Positions 53,557-62,707 of a stretch of DNA of 64,000 nt are shown here, one piece after another. This DNA is from Caulobacterales bacterium. Its GTDB lineage: Bacteria; Pseudomonadota; Alphaproteobacteria; Caulobacterales; Aquidulcibacteraceae. How positions within the stretch are numbered: position 1 is the first letter of the stretch; each line of letters opens with the position of its first letter. The translations under genes were made by a program, and so were the position numbers. The notes under the pieces were generated by a model, which made no database searches, was not told the DNA's origin, and saw only the letters and a list, made by a program, of their open reading frames with translations. The DNA lies in the NCBI GenBank assembly GCA_017303355.1, contig JAFLCU010000003.1, forward strand, positions 229,810 to 293,809. The letters are read 5' to 3'.

Positions 53557-55593
53557 TTGCCCCAGCGGGGCGCGATCCGTAAGCTTTTGCCCGGCGAGGG
53601 ACATTTGCAGGCCACACAGGGACCACGCACCTATACGCTGCTCGCCGCGGCGATGGCGTTGCCGATCATTCTTTTGATCGTGCTGCAGATCGTTTTCGCA
53701 CTCGACCGCGAGCGCGCGGCCGTTGTCGATTTCGCGCTGTCGCGTGCGGAACGCATCATGCTGCTGGCGGATGCGCAAACGCGCGCCGATCGCGCCGTGA
53801 TGGAGGTTCTGGCCAGCGCCGAAATGGTCGAGCGCCACGATTGGCCGCTCGCCTATGCGCGCATGCGCGAGGTGGCCGCGCTCAATCCACACTGGCGCAC
53901 GGTGACGATCTCCGATCTTACCGCCGACGCCGAAATCATCAGCCTGGCGCGACCCTACGCGTCCACGCCTGCGCCGATCAACGCAACGATCGCGCAAGCG
54001 CGCGACATCAGCCGCGAGGGCCCGGGCTGTCCGTGCCTCTACCTGCATACGCCGATCGGCGCGGACGGCCGCTACAGGCTCAGTGTCGGCGTCGATCCGG
54101 AGGTGTTTCGCACGCTGCTGCTGCGCAATCTGCCGGAGGGCGCGATCGCCGCGCTGGTCGATGCGGATGGAATTTTTCTCGCCCGCAGCCACGAACATGA
54201 TGAGCGCGTCGGCACGCCAGCGACGCGCTTCGTCCGCGCCGCGATCGCCGGTGGAGGCGATTCCGGGCTCTACGCGGGCACGACATATGAGGGCTTTCGC
54301 AATCATACCGCTTTCGTTGTTTCAGCGGAAACAGGCTGGTCCGCCCACGTCGCCATCGCATCCGGTTTGATCGATCGGCCGCGCGCCTATTCAAGCGCCG
54401 CGATCGCGGTGGGCTCCGTGCTTGCACTGATGCTGGCGGGCGCGCTGATATATTGGGCGCTGCGTGATTTAGGCCGCCGCCGCGTCGCCGAAGACCGCAT
54501 GGCGCAAACGCAGAAGCTTGAAGCCATCGGCCAGCTCACTGGCGGCGTGGCGCACGATTTCAACAATCTGCTCACCGTCATGATCGGCGGGCTCAACATG
54601 CTGCTGAAGCGCATCGAAGATCCAAAGCAGCGCGAAATCGCCGAGCATATGCTGGAAACAGCAAAGCGCGGCGACAGGCTGACCAAACAACTTCTCGCCT
54701 TCTCGCGCGGCAAGCGGATGGAATTGGCGCCCGTCGATCTGCATGTACTGGCGCCAGGCATGGAAGAATTGCTGCGCCGTTCCGTCAGCGCCGGCACGAA
54801 TATCGGCTTCGATCTGCACCCGGACGCGCGCTGGGTAAAGACCGACGCCAACCAGATCGAACTGGCCATCCTCAATCTGGTCATCAATGCCCGCGACGCG
54901 ATGCCGGACGGCGGCGACATCACCATCTCGACGCGCCCCTCCGCCGCGCGTCCGGACTGCATCGAGCTTGGCGTGCGCGACAGCGGTCTCGGAATGCCGC
55001 GCGATGTGGCCGAGCGCGCGATGGAGCCGTTCTTCACCACCAAACCGGCGGGCAAAGGCACAGGCCTTGGCCTCGCGCAAGTGTTCGGCGCGGCGCGCCA
55101 ATCGGGCGGCAGCGTCGAAATCGAGAGCGCCCCGGATCGCGGCACCATGGTGCGCCTGCTGCTGCCGCGCAGCGAAGCGGCGACGCCCGCGCCCGCGCAA
55201 TCGCTGGCGGAACCCAAGCCTTCACCCGCCGCCGGGCAACGCATACTTGTCGTCGATGATGAGCCTGGCGTGCTCAGCTTCGTCGCCAGCACCTTGAGCG
55301 AGGCGGGATACGCCGTGACATCCGCGGCCGACCCCGGCGAAGCGCTGCACCTGCTGACGACGGCGCCCGCGCACGACTTGCTGCTCACCGATTTTTCGAT
55401 GCCGGCGATGAACGGTCTTGAACTCGCCGAACGCGCCCGCATGGCGCACGCCGATCTGCGCGTGCTGATCATTTCGGGTTGGGCGGACGCGGATGCGCTG
55501 GAGAAATCGGCCGCGCGGCCGCGCCTGCTGCGCAAGCCGTTCGACGAGCGCGTGCTGCTTGACGCGGTCCAAGCCGCGCTCGCGACATCATAG
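53557..55593 (+). CDS. Hybrid sensor histidine kinase with receiver domain
   Basis: 678 aa. TM1 is at about residues 28-48 and TM2 at about 283-303, enclosing an extracytoplasmic Cache-like sensor. The HisKA motif is TGGVAHDFNNLLTVMIGG, with His as phosphoacceptor. ATPase N-box LAILNLVINARDAMPDGG and G-boxes GLGMPRDVAERAMEPFFTTK and GKGTGLGLAQVFG follow. The C-terminal receiver has ILVVDDEPGVL and the phospho-Asp in LLTDFSMPAMNGL. Start is TTG 53557 with CGAGG upstream. The output path and partner regulator are unknown. Confidence 0.93.
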   Translation: MPQRGAIRKLLPGEGHLQATQGPRTYTLLAAAMALPIILLIVLQIVFALDRERAAVVDFALSRAERIMLLADAQTRADRAVMEVLASAEMVERHDWPLAYARMREVAALNPHWRTVTISDLTADAEIISLARPYASTPAPINATIAQARDISREGPGCPCLYLHTPIGADGRYRLSVGVDPEVFRTLLLRNLPEGAIAALVDADGIFLARSHEHDERVGTPATRFVRAAIAGGGDSGLYAGTTYEGFRNHTAFVVSAETGWSAHVAIASGLIDRPRAYSSAAIAVGSVLALMLAGALIYWALRDLGRRRVAEDRMAQTQKLEAIGQLTGGVAHDFNNLLTVMIGGLNMLLKRIEDPKQREIAEHMLETAKRGDRLTKQLLAFSRGKRMELAPVDLHVLAPGMEELLRRSVSAGTNIGFDLHPDARWVKTDANQIELAILNLVINARDAMPDGGDITISTRPSAARPDCIELGVRDSGLGMPRDVAERAMEPFFTTKPAGKGTGLGLAQVFGAARQSGGSVEIESAPDRGTMVRLLLPRSEAATPAPAQSLAEPKPSPAAGQRILVVDDEPGVLSFVASTLSEAGYAVTSAADPGEALHLLTTAPAHDLLLTDFSMPAMNGLELAERARMAHADLRVLIISGWADADALEKSAARPRLLRKPFDERVLLDAVQAALATS

Positions 55594-55656
55594 CCGCAGG
55601 AGAGCGGTTTCATCGCCGCGCGAACACACTTAGATATCGCCCAGAGGAGGCGGTGG

Positions 55657-57456
55657 ATGAGTTTGACTGCGCGGATCGCGCGAGAAATGAGGTTCCTGAG
55701 CGGCCTCGCCCGCACCTTGTGGTCCGTGCGCGGCATCAAGCCGGACTCCACGACGCTGGTCTGCGACGATTTCGAGGCCGCCGTCGATCAATTCGCCGAT
55801 CACACCGCCCTCGTTTTCGAAGGCGAGCGCTACACCTACCGCCAACTCGACGGCATCGCCAATCGCTTCGCCGTCTGGGCGGACGCGCAAGGCCTGAAGG
55901 CTGGCGATACCGTCGCCATTCTGCTGCCGAACCGCGCGGAATATGTGCCGGCCTGGATCGGCCTGGCCAAGCTCGGCATCGCCTCGGCGCTGATCAACAA
56001 TAACCTCACGGGCGCCGCACTCGCGCACTGCCTCTCCATCTCCGGCGCGGCGCACGTGATCACGGACGAGGAAAGCATCGCCGCCATCGCGACCATTCGC
56101 GCCGGCCTGCCGCGTGTGCTGACCTATTGGTCGATCGACGGCGAGGACAATGCCGAGACGCATCAACGTAAGCTCGATCTGAAGTCGGCGCGCGTTCCGC
56201 CCGAGCGGCCAAGCGCATCGCGGCGCACCGGCATCGTCGCCAACGATGTCGCACTCTATATCTTCACCTCCGGCACGACTGGCCTGCCGAAGGCGGCAAA
56301 GATCACGCACATGCGCGCCGAACTCTATATGCGCAGCTTCGCCGGCGCGACCGGCACAAACGCCGAAGATAAAATCTATTGCGTGCTGCCGCTCTATCAC
56401 GCCACCGGGGGCCTCTGCGGCGTCGGCGCGGCCCTGCTGCGCGGCGGGACGATCGTGCTACGGCGCAAATTCTCGGTGACGCATTTCTGGGACGACATCG
56501 CCGACCACGATTGCACGATGTTCGTCTATATCGGCGAACTCTGCCGCTATCTCGTCAACGCCGAGCCACACTCAAAAGAGCGCGCGCATCGCTTGCGGCT
56601 TGGCTTCGGCAATGGCTTGCGGCCCGAGGTCTGGACCGAGTTCACGCAGCGCTTCGCCGTACCGCGCATCCTCGAATTCTACGGCTCGACCGAAGGCAAC
56701 GTGTCGATGTTCAATTTCGATGGCGCGCCGGGCGCCATCGGCCGCGTGCCGCCCTATCTGCGGCGCAGCTTCTCCGTGCGGCTGGTGAAATTCGATATCG
56801 AATCCGAGACGCCTGTGCGCGACGAAAACGGTCTGTGCATCCTGGCCGATGAAGGCGAGCCCGGCGAAGCCGTCGGCCTCATCAAGAACGACGCACGCCA
56901 CAATTACACCGGCTACGCCGACAAAGCGGCGTCCGAGAAAAAGATCCTGCGCGACGTGGTCGAGAAAGGCGATGCGTGGTTCCGCACCGGCGATTTGATG
57001 CGCCAGGACAAGGATGGCTATTTCTATTTCGTCGATCGCATCGGCGACACCTTCCGCTGGAAAGGCGAAAACGTCTCGACCACCGAGGTGGCGCAAGCGA
57101 TCGCGCGCTATCCCGGCGCCGATGAGGTCAACGTCTATGGCGTGAAAATCGAAAAGCTCGATGGCCGCGCCGGCATGGCCGCGATCACGCCGGGCGGCGG
57201 CTTCGACCTCAACGGCTTGCGCGGCTTCATCGCGCGCGAATTGCCGACCTACGCACGACCGATCTTCATCCGCATTCAACCCGCCATCGAAACCACGGGC
57301 ACGTTCAAGTATCGCAAAGTCGATCTCGTGCGCGACGGTTTCGATCCGGGAAAGTGCGAACACGAAATCTGGTTCGATCATCCGGTGCAGCAGGCGTACG
57401 TACGTATGACGCCCGAACTCTATGCCGAGATTCAAAGCGGTGCGTTCAAGCTTTGA
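55657..57456 (+). CDS. Long-chain acyl-CoA synthetase, FATP-like
   Basis: 599-aa AMP-forming ligase. The nucleotide loop is LYIFTSGTTGLPKAAKITH, then GNGLRPEVWTEF, EFYGSTEGNVSMFN and the hinge FRTGDLMRQDKDGYFYFVDRIGDTFRW in parts. ENVSTTEVAQAI and TGTFKYRKVDLVRDGFDP complete the fatty-acid-transport-protein branch. It activates long- or very-long-chain fatty acids at the membrane. GGAGG stands before the ATG. It is convergent with the B12 transporter genes with no gap. Confidence 0.93.
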   Translation: MSLTARIAREMRFLSGLARTLWSVRGIKPDSTTLVCDDFEAAVDQFADHTALVFEGERYTYRQLDGIANRFAVWADAQGLKAGDTVAILLPNRAEYVPAWIGLAKLGIASALINNNLTGAALAHCLSISGAAHVITDEESIAAIATIRAGLPRVLTYWSIDGEDNAETHQRKLDLKSARVPPERPSASRRTGIVANDVALYIFTSGTTGLPKAAKITHMRAELYMRSFAGATGTNAEDKIYCVLPLYHATGGLCGVGAALLRGGTIVLRRKFSVTHFWDDIADHDCTMFVYIGELCRYLVNAEPHSKERAHRLRLGFGNGLRPEVWTEFTQRFAVPRILEFYGSTEGNVSMFNFDGAPGAIGRVPPYLRRSFSVRLVKFDIESETPVRDENGLCILADEGEPGEAVGLIKNDARHNYTGYADKAASEKKILRDVVEKGDAWFRTGDLMRQDKDGYFYFVDRIGDTFRWKGENVSTTEVAQAIARYPGADEVNVYGVKIEKLDGRAGMAAITPGGGFDLNGLRGFIARELPTYARPIFIRIQPAIETTGTFKYRKVDLVRDGFDPGKCEHEIWFDHPVQQAYVRMTPELYAEIQSGAFKL

Positions 57457-58224
57457 CTAGCGGAATATAGCGGCAAGCACGCCATCGATCCGCTCAAGCT
57501 TGCCATCGCGCCCATAGGCGGCGCGAAGTGCATCCGGCGTCAGCGCATCGAGCGGCGCGCCATCGGCGATTACGCGCCCAGCGCGCATCAACACGATGCG
57601 TTGCGCAACCTGCGCGGCGAGCGCCACGTCGTGGGTGGAGAACACCGCCGCGCCGCCGCCCGCCGCATGGGCGCCCAACACATCGCCAACGCCCAACGCC
57701 TGCGCGGGATCGAGGCCAGCGGTCGGCTCATCGAGCAGCAAGAGCGGCGCGCGTTGCGCGAGCGCCCGCGCCAGATGCGCACGCGCCTTCTCGCCGCCTG
57801 AGATTTCATCCATGCGCCGCGCACGCAACGGCGCAAGCGCGCATGCCTCGATCGCCGCATCGACCACGGCCTGATCGCCGGACGCCAAGCGATCGGGCGC
57901 CGCGCCATGCGCGAAACGCCCGAGCGCCACAAGCGCTTCCACACTGATCGGCCAGATTGATTGCGGCCGTTGCGGCAGATACGCAGCGCGCAACGCGCGC
58001 GTGCGCGCGCCGAGCTTACGCGGATCATCGCCGCCAAGCAGCGCCGCGCCGCTGGACAGCGGAACGAGACCAAGCACAGCGCGCATCAGGCTCGTCTTGC
58101 CAGCGCCATTCGGCCCCAGAAGCGCGACGACCTCGCCGCCATCCACGCGCAGCGATACATCCGTCAGCGCGCTCATCTTGCCGAGCGTGACGCTCGCGTT
58201 CGTCAGTGAAAGAAGGACGCTCAT
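57457..58224 (-). CDS. btuD: Vitamin B12 ABC transporter ATPase (BtuD-like)
   Basis: 255 aa, Fe-siderophore/B12-type ATPase. Walker A LLGPNGAGKTS, signature ISGGEKARAHLARAL, Walker B LLLLDEPTAGLD. ATG 58224 overlaps the permease stop (ATGA); a much longer open frame upstream is only antisense to nothing and lacks motifs. The cobalamin riboswitch at the head of the operon points to B12 rather than siderophore uptake. Confidence 0.9.
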   Translation of the reverse strand: MSVLLSLTNASVTLGKMSALTDVSLRVDGGEVVALLGPNGAGKTSLMRAVLGLVPLSSGAALLGGDDPRKLGARTRALRAAYLPQRPQSIWPISVEALVALGRFAHGAAPDRLASGDQAVVDAAIEACALAPLRARRMDEISGGEKARAHLARALAQRAPLLLLDEPTAGLDPAQALGVGDVLGAHAAGGGAAVFSTHDVALAAQVAQRIVLMRAGRVIADGAPLDALTPDALRAAYGRDGKLERIDGVLAAIFR

Positions 58225-59186
58225 GCATCGCCTCCCCGCGACGCGAGCCGCCCGGCGATCAGCGCAAACACCGGCCCGCCGATGAGCGCGGCCGCGACGC
58301 CGAGCTTGAGTTCGGTATCCGTGGGCAGCAGCCGCACCGCGACGTCCGCGCATACCAGCAAGGTCGCGCCCATCAATGCGCTCGGCGCCAGCAAGCGCGC
58401 GGGATCGTGGCCGATCAAGCCGCGCACCAAATGCGGCGCCGCCACGCCGACGAAACCGATCACGCCAGCGACAGCCACCGCGCCTCCAGTGCACGCCGCG
58501 GCGCCAAGGATGATCAAAGTGCGCGTGCGCGAAAGATTGGCGCCGATCGCGGCCGCGGCTTCCTCGCCCAATGTCAGCGCCTGCAAGCCGCGCGCGGCAG
58601 CGAAGATGAAGCATGCGCCCACGATCAAGAACGCGCCCACGAGCGCAACGTGCTCCAGCGAACGGCCTTCGACAGAGCCAAGCGTCCAATTCACGAGGTC
58701 CGCGAGAGCGCCAGGGTTCGGCGCAAGGTTGAGCGCAAGCGCGATGAGGCCGCCCGCGAAACTCGATAGGCCGACGCCGATCAGCGCAAGGCTCGCCGGT
58801 CCGCGCGCGGCCCAGCCAAGCCCGGTGACGATGATCGCCGCCAGCAGCGCGAGCACGAGCGCGAGCGCCGGCGCGAACGCGGCGAAGCCAAACGCGAATG
58901 CGATCACCGCGCCGAGCGCGGCAAAACCGGAAAGGCCAAGCACGCCGGAATCCGCGAGCGGATTGCGCAACAGGCCTTGCAATGCAGCACCTGTCAGGCC
59001 AAGCGCCGCGCCCACCAACCACGCCGTCAAGGCGCGTGGAAAACGAATGTCCCAGACGATCGTGTGCGTCGCCTCGTCAGCCGCGAACGGGTTGGCGAGC
59101 GGCGTCGGCCCCAGCCAAAGCGCCGCGATCAGCGCCAGCGCACTCAGCACAAGCAGCGCGATCTGTGTGAGCACTACGCGGCTCAT
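58221..59186 (-). CDS. btuC: FecCD-family permease (BtuC-like)
   Basis: 321 aa with about ten helices. Family blocks: IRFPRALTAWLVGAALGLTGAALQGLLRNPLADSGVLGLSGFAALG (consecutive parts), GVGLSSFAGGLIALAL and AGVIGFVGVAAPHLVRGLIGHDPARLL. The latter is the coupling-helix signature of BtuC/FecCD. It overlaps both neighbours, so expression is coupled. Substrate assigned from the riboswitch. Confidence 0.92.
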   Translation of the reverse strand: MSRVVLTQIALLVLSALALIAALWLGPTPLANPFAADEATHTIVWDIRFPRALTAWLVGAALGLTGAALQGLLRNPLADSGVLGLSGFAALGAVIAFAFGFAAFAPALALVLALLAAIIVTGLGWAARGPASLALIGVGLSSFAGGLIALALNLAPNPGALADLVNWTLGSVEGRSLEHVALVGAFLIVGACFIFAAARGLQALTLGEEAAAAIGANLSRTRTLIILGAAACTGGAVAVAGVIGFVGVAAPHLVRGLIGHDPARLLAPSALMGATLLVCADVAVRLLPTDTELKLGVAAALIGGPVFALIAGRLASRGGDA

Positions 59187-59986
59187 GGCGCATCCAATGC
59201 GGCGGCGATCGCTTCGGCGGCGTCAATTGCATACCAGGCCTCGCACGCGACCGATGCGGTCGAGAGCGACACCGTGCGCGAGCTCGCAAGCGCGCGCTGA
59301 AACGCGGGATGGCGCGCCGGCAGCCACGCATTGGTCCGCGTGCGCCCATGATCGAAGAAGCCGAGCGCGATAAGCGCCGGCGGCGTTTGCACCATCTGTT
59401 CGAGCGGCAACACCGTCCAGCTCTCTTCGGTGCGCACGTTCCGCCCGCCGCCGGCGCTGATGATGGAATCCATCATCGTGCCGCGCCCCGCCACGGCGCC
59501 GCCAGCGGAGAGATACATCACAGGCGCCGGCGCGCGCGGCCGCGCCGCCAGACGTGAAAGGCGCGCATCGAGATCATGCGCGAGCGCCATGCCGCGCGCG
59601 TCGCGGCCAATAGCGTGCGCGGCGTCGATCAGATCGGCGCGGGCGGCGGCGAAATCCGGTGCATCGCCCACTTGCAGCACGGGCACATCGAAGCGGCCAT
59701 AGACTTGCTCGGCGTCCCACGACCCGCCCCAGCTGCGCACCACCAGATCGGGCCGCAGCGCCAGCACCTCTTCAAGCGTGCCGCGGGTTTGGCGAATGCC
59801 GTGCGCGCGCCCCCGGAAATAGGAATCGTCGCGCAGCGCGCCGCGCGAGAGCGCCGCGATCTGCTGGCGATCGGCCAGCGCCAGCACGAATTGGTCGGCG
59901 CAATAATCGAGGCTGACGATGCGACGCGGCTCAGCCCACGCCGGCGATACACAGACAAGCGCTAACGCGCAGAATACCCAACGCAC
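59183..59986 (-). CDS. btuF: Cobalamin ABC transporter substrate-binding protein (BtuF-like)
   Basis: 267 aa. Signal peptide VRWVFCALALVCVSPAWA, then PRRIVSLDYCADQFVLALAD (class III binding-protein start) and LALRPDLVVRSWGG. VLPLEQMVQTPPALIALGF is the C-terminal lobe. I chose GTG 59986 because AAGGAGG lies just upstream and gives a clean signal peptide; an ATG at 60007 would put charged residues before it. First gene of btuFCD, downstream of the cobalamin riboswitch. An outer-membrane BtuB is not in the window. Confidence 0.9.
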   Translation of the reverse strand: MRWVFCALALVCVSPAWAEPRRIVSLDYCADQFVLALADRQQIAALSRGALRDDSYFRGRAHGIRQTRGTLEEVLALRPDLVVRSWGGSWDAEQVYGRFDVPVLQVGDAPDFAAARADLIDAAHAIGRDARGMALAHDLDARLSRLAARPRAPAPVMYLSAGGAVAGRGTMMDSIISAGGGRNVRTEESWTVLPLEQMVQTPPALIALGFFDHGRTRTNAWLPARHPAFQRALASSRTVSLSTASVACEAWYAIDAAEAIAAALDAP

Positions 59987-60021
59987 AAAGACCTCCTTCG
60001 GCCCCATCCCGGACCAAGAGT

Positions 60022-60188
60022 TTCGCGTCGGCAGGTCTTCTGGCTTCGCGGGTCGTTGTTCTTCAGCCCCTTCCCACTCAAACGAGCAGTGGCTTGGCTT
60101 CGAACTCGCCGCTTACAGCTGCGGGCGCAGCCGCGGATTTGCACCGCGTTCCCTTAAATCCTCGACAAGAGGAACCGATCGGCGCGAA
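60022..60188 (-). promoter_or_regulatory. Cobalamin riboswitch of btuFCD
   Basis: Read on the minus strand: GGGAACGCGGTGCAAATCC, GGCTGCGCCCGCAGCTGTAA, and near the 3' end AGCCAGAAGACCTGCCGAC, the three hallmark segments of the B12 element. Outer bases TTCGCG and CGCGAA can form the closing helix. AdoCbl binding should switch off the transporter operon. The rest of 59987-60240 holds only the leader and the divergent start. Confidence 0.92.
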
Positions 60189-60240
60189 CCTAGCCAAGCA
60201 CCGGGCCAAGCGCAATCGAAGCCCGCCGGAGCATCCATTC

Positions 60241-60675
60241 ATGCAACCCGATTTCGATGGTTTTTTCCGCGTCTATTCCGATCTCTACAATCGGGCGCTG
60301 CGCGGCGACGCCGATTACAGCGCCATCGCCGCGTGTTTTTCATCGAGCTTCATCGCCGCGGGGCCGCAAGGCGTGCGCTGCGGCCAGAATGACGCAGCGT
60401 TCCGGGAGACGCTGCAAAACGGCTACGCCTTCTATCGCCAGATCGGGACCAGAAGCATGAGCACGGTCCGCTGCGAAACCGTGAAGATCGATGCGGCGCA
60501 TTTCATGGTCAAGGTGTTCTATTGCGCGGAATACCAGAAAGAATCAGCTGCGCCGGTGACGATCGATTTCGACGTCACCTATCTGCTCGAAACCACGCAG
60601 GGCGAACCGAAAATCTTCGCCTTCATAGCCGGCGACGAAATGGACGCCTACAGACGCGCCGGCCTGATCGACTAG
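60241..60675 (+). CDS. Hypothetical NTF2/SnoaL-like protein
   Basis: 144 aa. It reads as an NTF2-like cone: FDGFFRVYSDLYNRALRGD helix, IAACFSSSFIAAGPQGV, ETLQNGYAFYRQIGTR and long strands HFMVKVFYCAEYQK, TIDFDVTYLLE, PKIFAFIAGDE. No catalytic residues can be named. The ATG follows GAGCATCC, a weak site. Divergent from the riboswitch; overlaps the convergent arsC-like gene by four bases. Confidence 0.7.
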   Translation: MQPDFDGFFRVYSDLYNRALRGDADYSAIAACFSSSFIAAGPQGVRCGQNDAAFRETLQNGYAFYRQIGTRSMSTVRCETVKIDAAHFMVKVFYCAEYQKESAAPVTIDFDVTYLLETTQGEPKIFAFIAGDEMDAYRRAGLID

Positions 60676-61025
60676 AGCAATTCGCGCACACGCTCTTTCG
60701 GCCGCGCCAACAGCGCGCCTTTATCCGTCACCACGAACGGGCGCTCAACCAGCACCGGATGCGCCACCATCGCCTCAAGCAGCTTTGCGTCGCTGACCTT
60801 CGCATCGAGCAAGCCAAGCTCTTCCGCCTCGGTCGCTTTCGTCCGCAACGCCTGCCGCGGCGTTACGCCGGCGGCGGCGAAAAGCTCTTTCAGCTGCTTC
60901 TTGGTCCACCCCGCTTTCAGATAGTCGATGACCTCCGGCTTATAGCCGGCGGCTTCGATCATCTCGAGCACTTGGCGCGAGGTGGAGCATTTTGGGTTGT
61001 GATAGATGGTCGCCTTCTTGGCCAT
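60672..61025 (-). CDS. ArsC/Spx-family reductase-like protein
   Basis: 117-aa thioredoxin-fold protein of the arsenate reductase (glutaredoxin-type) family. TIYHNPKCSTSRQVLEMI holds the single catalytic Cys, with the family's conserved N-P-x-C-S-x-S-R. LVERPFVVTDKGALLARP is the second hallmark, with the Arg. Whether it reduces arsenate is not certain; no ars genes are adjacent. The ATG overlaps the upstream stop by one base. Confidence 0.9.
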   Translation of the reverse strand: MAKKATIYHNPKCSTSRQVLEMIEAAGYKPEVIDYLKAGWTKKQLKELFAAAGVTPRQALRTKATEAEELGLLDAKVSDAKLLEAMVAHPVLVERPFVVTDKGALLARPKERVRELL

Positions 61026-61324
61026 CAATAATCCTCCTCGTCATCCTCGCTCATCGGGAAGAATGAGAAATTGTCGTCGATGTCGACCGGCGCGCTCACT
61101 TGCTCGACCTCCTCGAACACGATGCGCGGCTGCACATCGCTCCAATCGCCGGGCGGCGGTTGCAGGTCTTCGTCCTCGAACAAAAGCTCGGAGCACAGCG
61201 CCTCGGCTTCGCCCTGCGTCGGCGCCTCGATGTAGCGCGTCGTGTAGAAGCCAACGATTTCGACATTGTTGTCGATGATCACCGGAAAATCCTCGCCGCA
61301 GGCGAACAGGCGAAACCAGGCCAT
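61025..61324 (-). CDS. Acidic hypothetical protein coupled to arsC
   Basis: 99 aa, very acidic toward the end (FFPMSEDDEEDY). Sequence starts MAWFRLFACGEDFPVIID; the middle has VGFYTTRYIEAPTQGEAEALC. Looks like a small alpha/beta domain with an acidic tail. Its stop is the same TGATG that starts the ArsC-like gene, so the two are translationally coupled. No family recognised. Confidence 0.7.
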   Translation of the reverse strand: MAWFRLFACGEDFPVIIDNNVEIVGFYTTRYIEAPTQGEAEALCSELLFEDEDLQPPPGDWSDVQPRIVFEEVEQVSAPVDIDDNFSFFPMSEDDEEDY

Positions 61325-61349
61325 ATGTCTCTCGTGGAGGCTGATCCAG

Positions 61350-61805
61350 CTATGTAGCCGGATCGATATCGAAGTGCATCACGTCTTCGCGGCGGCCAAG
61401 CTTGGTGTAGAGCGCGATCGCTGGCTCATCCCCGTAATCGGCCTGAACATAGAGCACCCACGCGCCGCGCTCAGCCGCGATTCCGCGCAAGCGCTGGATC
61501 AAGGCGCTGGCGATTCCCTGCCGACGATGCGTTTCGGCGACGGCAAGGTCGTAGATATAAATCTCGCTGCGCGCTTGCTCAAACTTCACGAGTTCGTACG
61601 CGACAAGAGCGCCGACAACCTCACCCTGTTCAACCGCGACCAGCGGAAACACCGTCTCGGTACGCAGCAGCGCTTCTATATACGCATCGCTCGGCGGCGC
61701 GGCGGCGTAGCTTTCCGCATCCTCGAACACAGCGCCGAACAGCGCGTTCATCGCGCGAAACCGCACGACGTCGCCGCTCCGCAAACGTACGATCTCAAAC
61801 GTCAT
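61350..61805 (-). CDS. GNAT acetyltransferase, AAC(3)-I-like
   Basis: 151 aa. It matches the aminoglycoside 3-N-acetyltransferase family I pattern: MNALFGAVFEDAESY, VAYELVKFEQARSEIYIYDLAV, the acetyl-CoA loop RRQGIASALIQRL and YVQADYGDEPAIALYTKLG. Chromosomal relatives need not confer resistance, and substrate is unknown. Start chosen at ATG 61805, 6 bases after AGGAGG; ATG 61808 is the alternative. Confidence 0.85.
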   Translation of the reverse strand: MTFEIVRLRSGDVVRFRAMNALFGAVFEDAESYAAAPPSDAYIEALLRTETVFPLVAVEQGEVVGALVAYELVKFEQARSEIYIYDLAVAETHRRQGIASALIQRLRGIAAERGAWVLYVQADYGDEPAIALYTKLGRREDVMHFDIDPAT

Positions 61806-61845
61806 CATCCGCCTCCTGCCGCTTCGGCCATTCGGCGGAACTCGC

Positions 61846-62421
61846 TCAATCCTTGGCGCGTTCCACGTAAGAGCCGTCTTCCGTTGAAATCACCACGCGG
61901 GTGCCGGCGTCGATGTGCGGCGGCACCATCGTCTTCACGCCGATATCCAGCATCGCCGGCTTGTACGACGAGGACGCCGTCTGCCCCTTCACCACGGGCT
62001 CTGTGGTTTCGATCGTCGCGGTGATGCGCGGCGGCAATTCGATCGAGAGCGCCTGGCCGTCGAACATGGTGAGATCGACCACCATTTCCGGCTGCAGGTA
62101 GGCGACGGAATCGCCCACCATGTCACGCGAAAGATGAACCTGGTCGTAGTTCGACGGGTTCATGAAGACGAGACCGGCGTCGCCGTCATCATAGAGATAG
62201 GTGTGCTTGATCTGCTCGACGAAGGCCTTCTCCAGCGCGTCCGTGGTCTTGAACACGGCCGTGGTCTTCACGCCATCGACGATGCGGCGCATGATGATCG
62301 TGGTCGTCGGCGTGCCCTTGCCAGGCCGGAAGGTTTCGTGGCTCATGACGACGTAGAGCTTGCCGTCGTCGTGCTCGAGCACGTTGCCTTTGCGGACGTC
62401 GCTGGCGATGACTTTAACCAC
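61846..62421 (-). CDS. efp: Elongation factor P
   Basis: 191-aa three-domain (KOW, OB, OB) translation factor that relieves ribosome stalling at polyproline. The modification loop is [14 protein letters not shown], placing the target Lys at residue 35. The C-terminal domain shows [16 protein letters not shown], the family ending. Start is GTG with GAGG upstream. It is divergent from the epmA gene, whose product lysylates this Lys in other bacteria; EpmB is not in the window. Confidence 0.95.
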   Translation of the reverse strand: MVKVIASDVRKGNVLEHDDGKLYVVMSHETFRPGKGTPTTTIIMRRIVDGVKTTAVFKTTDALEKAFVEQIKHTYLYDDGDAGLVFMNPSNYDQVHLSRDMVGDSVAYLQPEMVVDLTMFDGQALSIELPPRITATIETTEPVVKGQTASSSYKPAMLDIGVKTMVPPHIDAGTRVVISTEDGSYVERAKD

Positions 62422-62574
62422 GTAAACCTCACTTGCCGCCGGGCCGCCGGGGGCGCTTTCTCATGTCAAAAGGACCGGATTTGGCCGCCTCTCTAGCTGG
62501 GTTTGCCGCGTTGGGAAAGCCGGGGGCTGAGAGGAAGGGTCAGAAGGAAACGCGCCGCATGCAAACCCGGAGGC

Positions 62575-62680
62575 AATATGGACCACCGGCGCCCCCGCCG
62601 GCATGCGGACGGCCGGGCAAGCACCGGTGCTTGTCGGTAGCTCTTGCGCCGTGCCGGCGAGGGCGCCGGCGGTCCATATT
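62575..62680. repeat. Repeat family B, longest copy
   Basis: Ends AATATGGACCACCGGCGCC and GGCGCCGGCGGTCCATATT (one mismatch). Middle contains GCACCGGTGC and the CCCGCCGG/CCGGCGAGGG pair. It sits between efp and epmA, together with 62422-62574 which shows a short palindrome only, and no gene. Confidence 0.85.
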
Positions 62681-62707
62681 CGCGCATCATGCCGCCGGAG
62701 GGGAATC

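Noticed and set aside
53434..54306. 290-codon minus-strand frame opposite the histidine kinase
   Set aside because: No motifs, and it overlaps the sensor and transmembrane coding region of a clear kinase.
58225..59022. N-terminal extension of the BtuD-like ATPase frame
   Set aside because: It is Arg/Ala-rich sequence in an alternative frame of btuC; the ATG at 58224 overlapping the btuC stop gives a complete ATPase.
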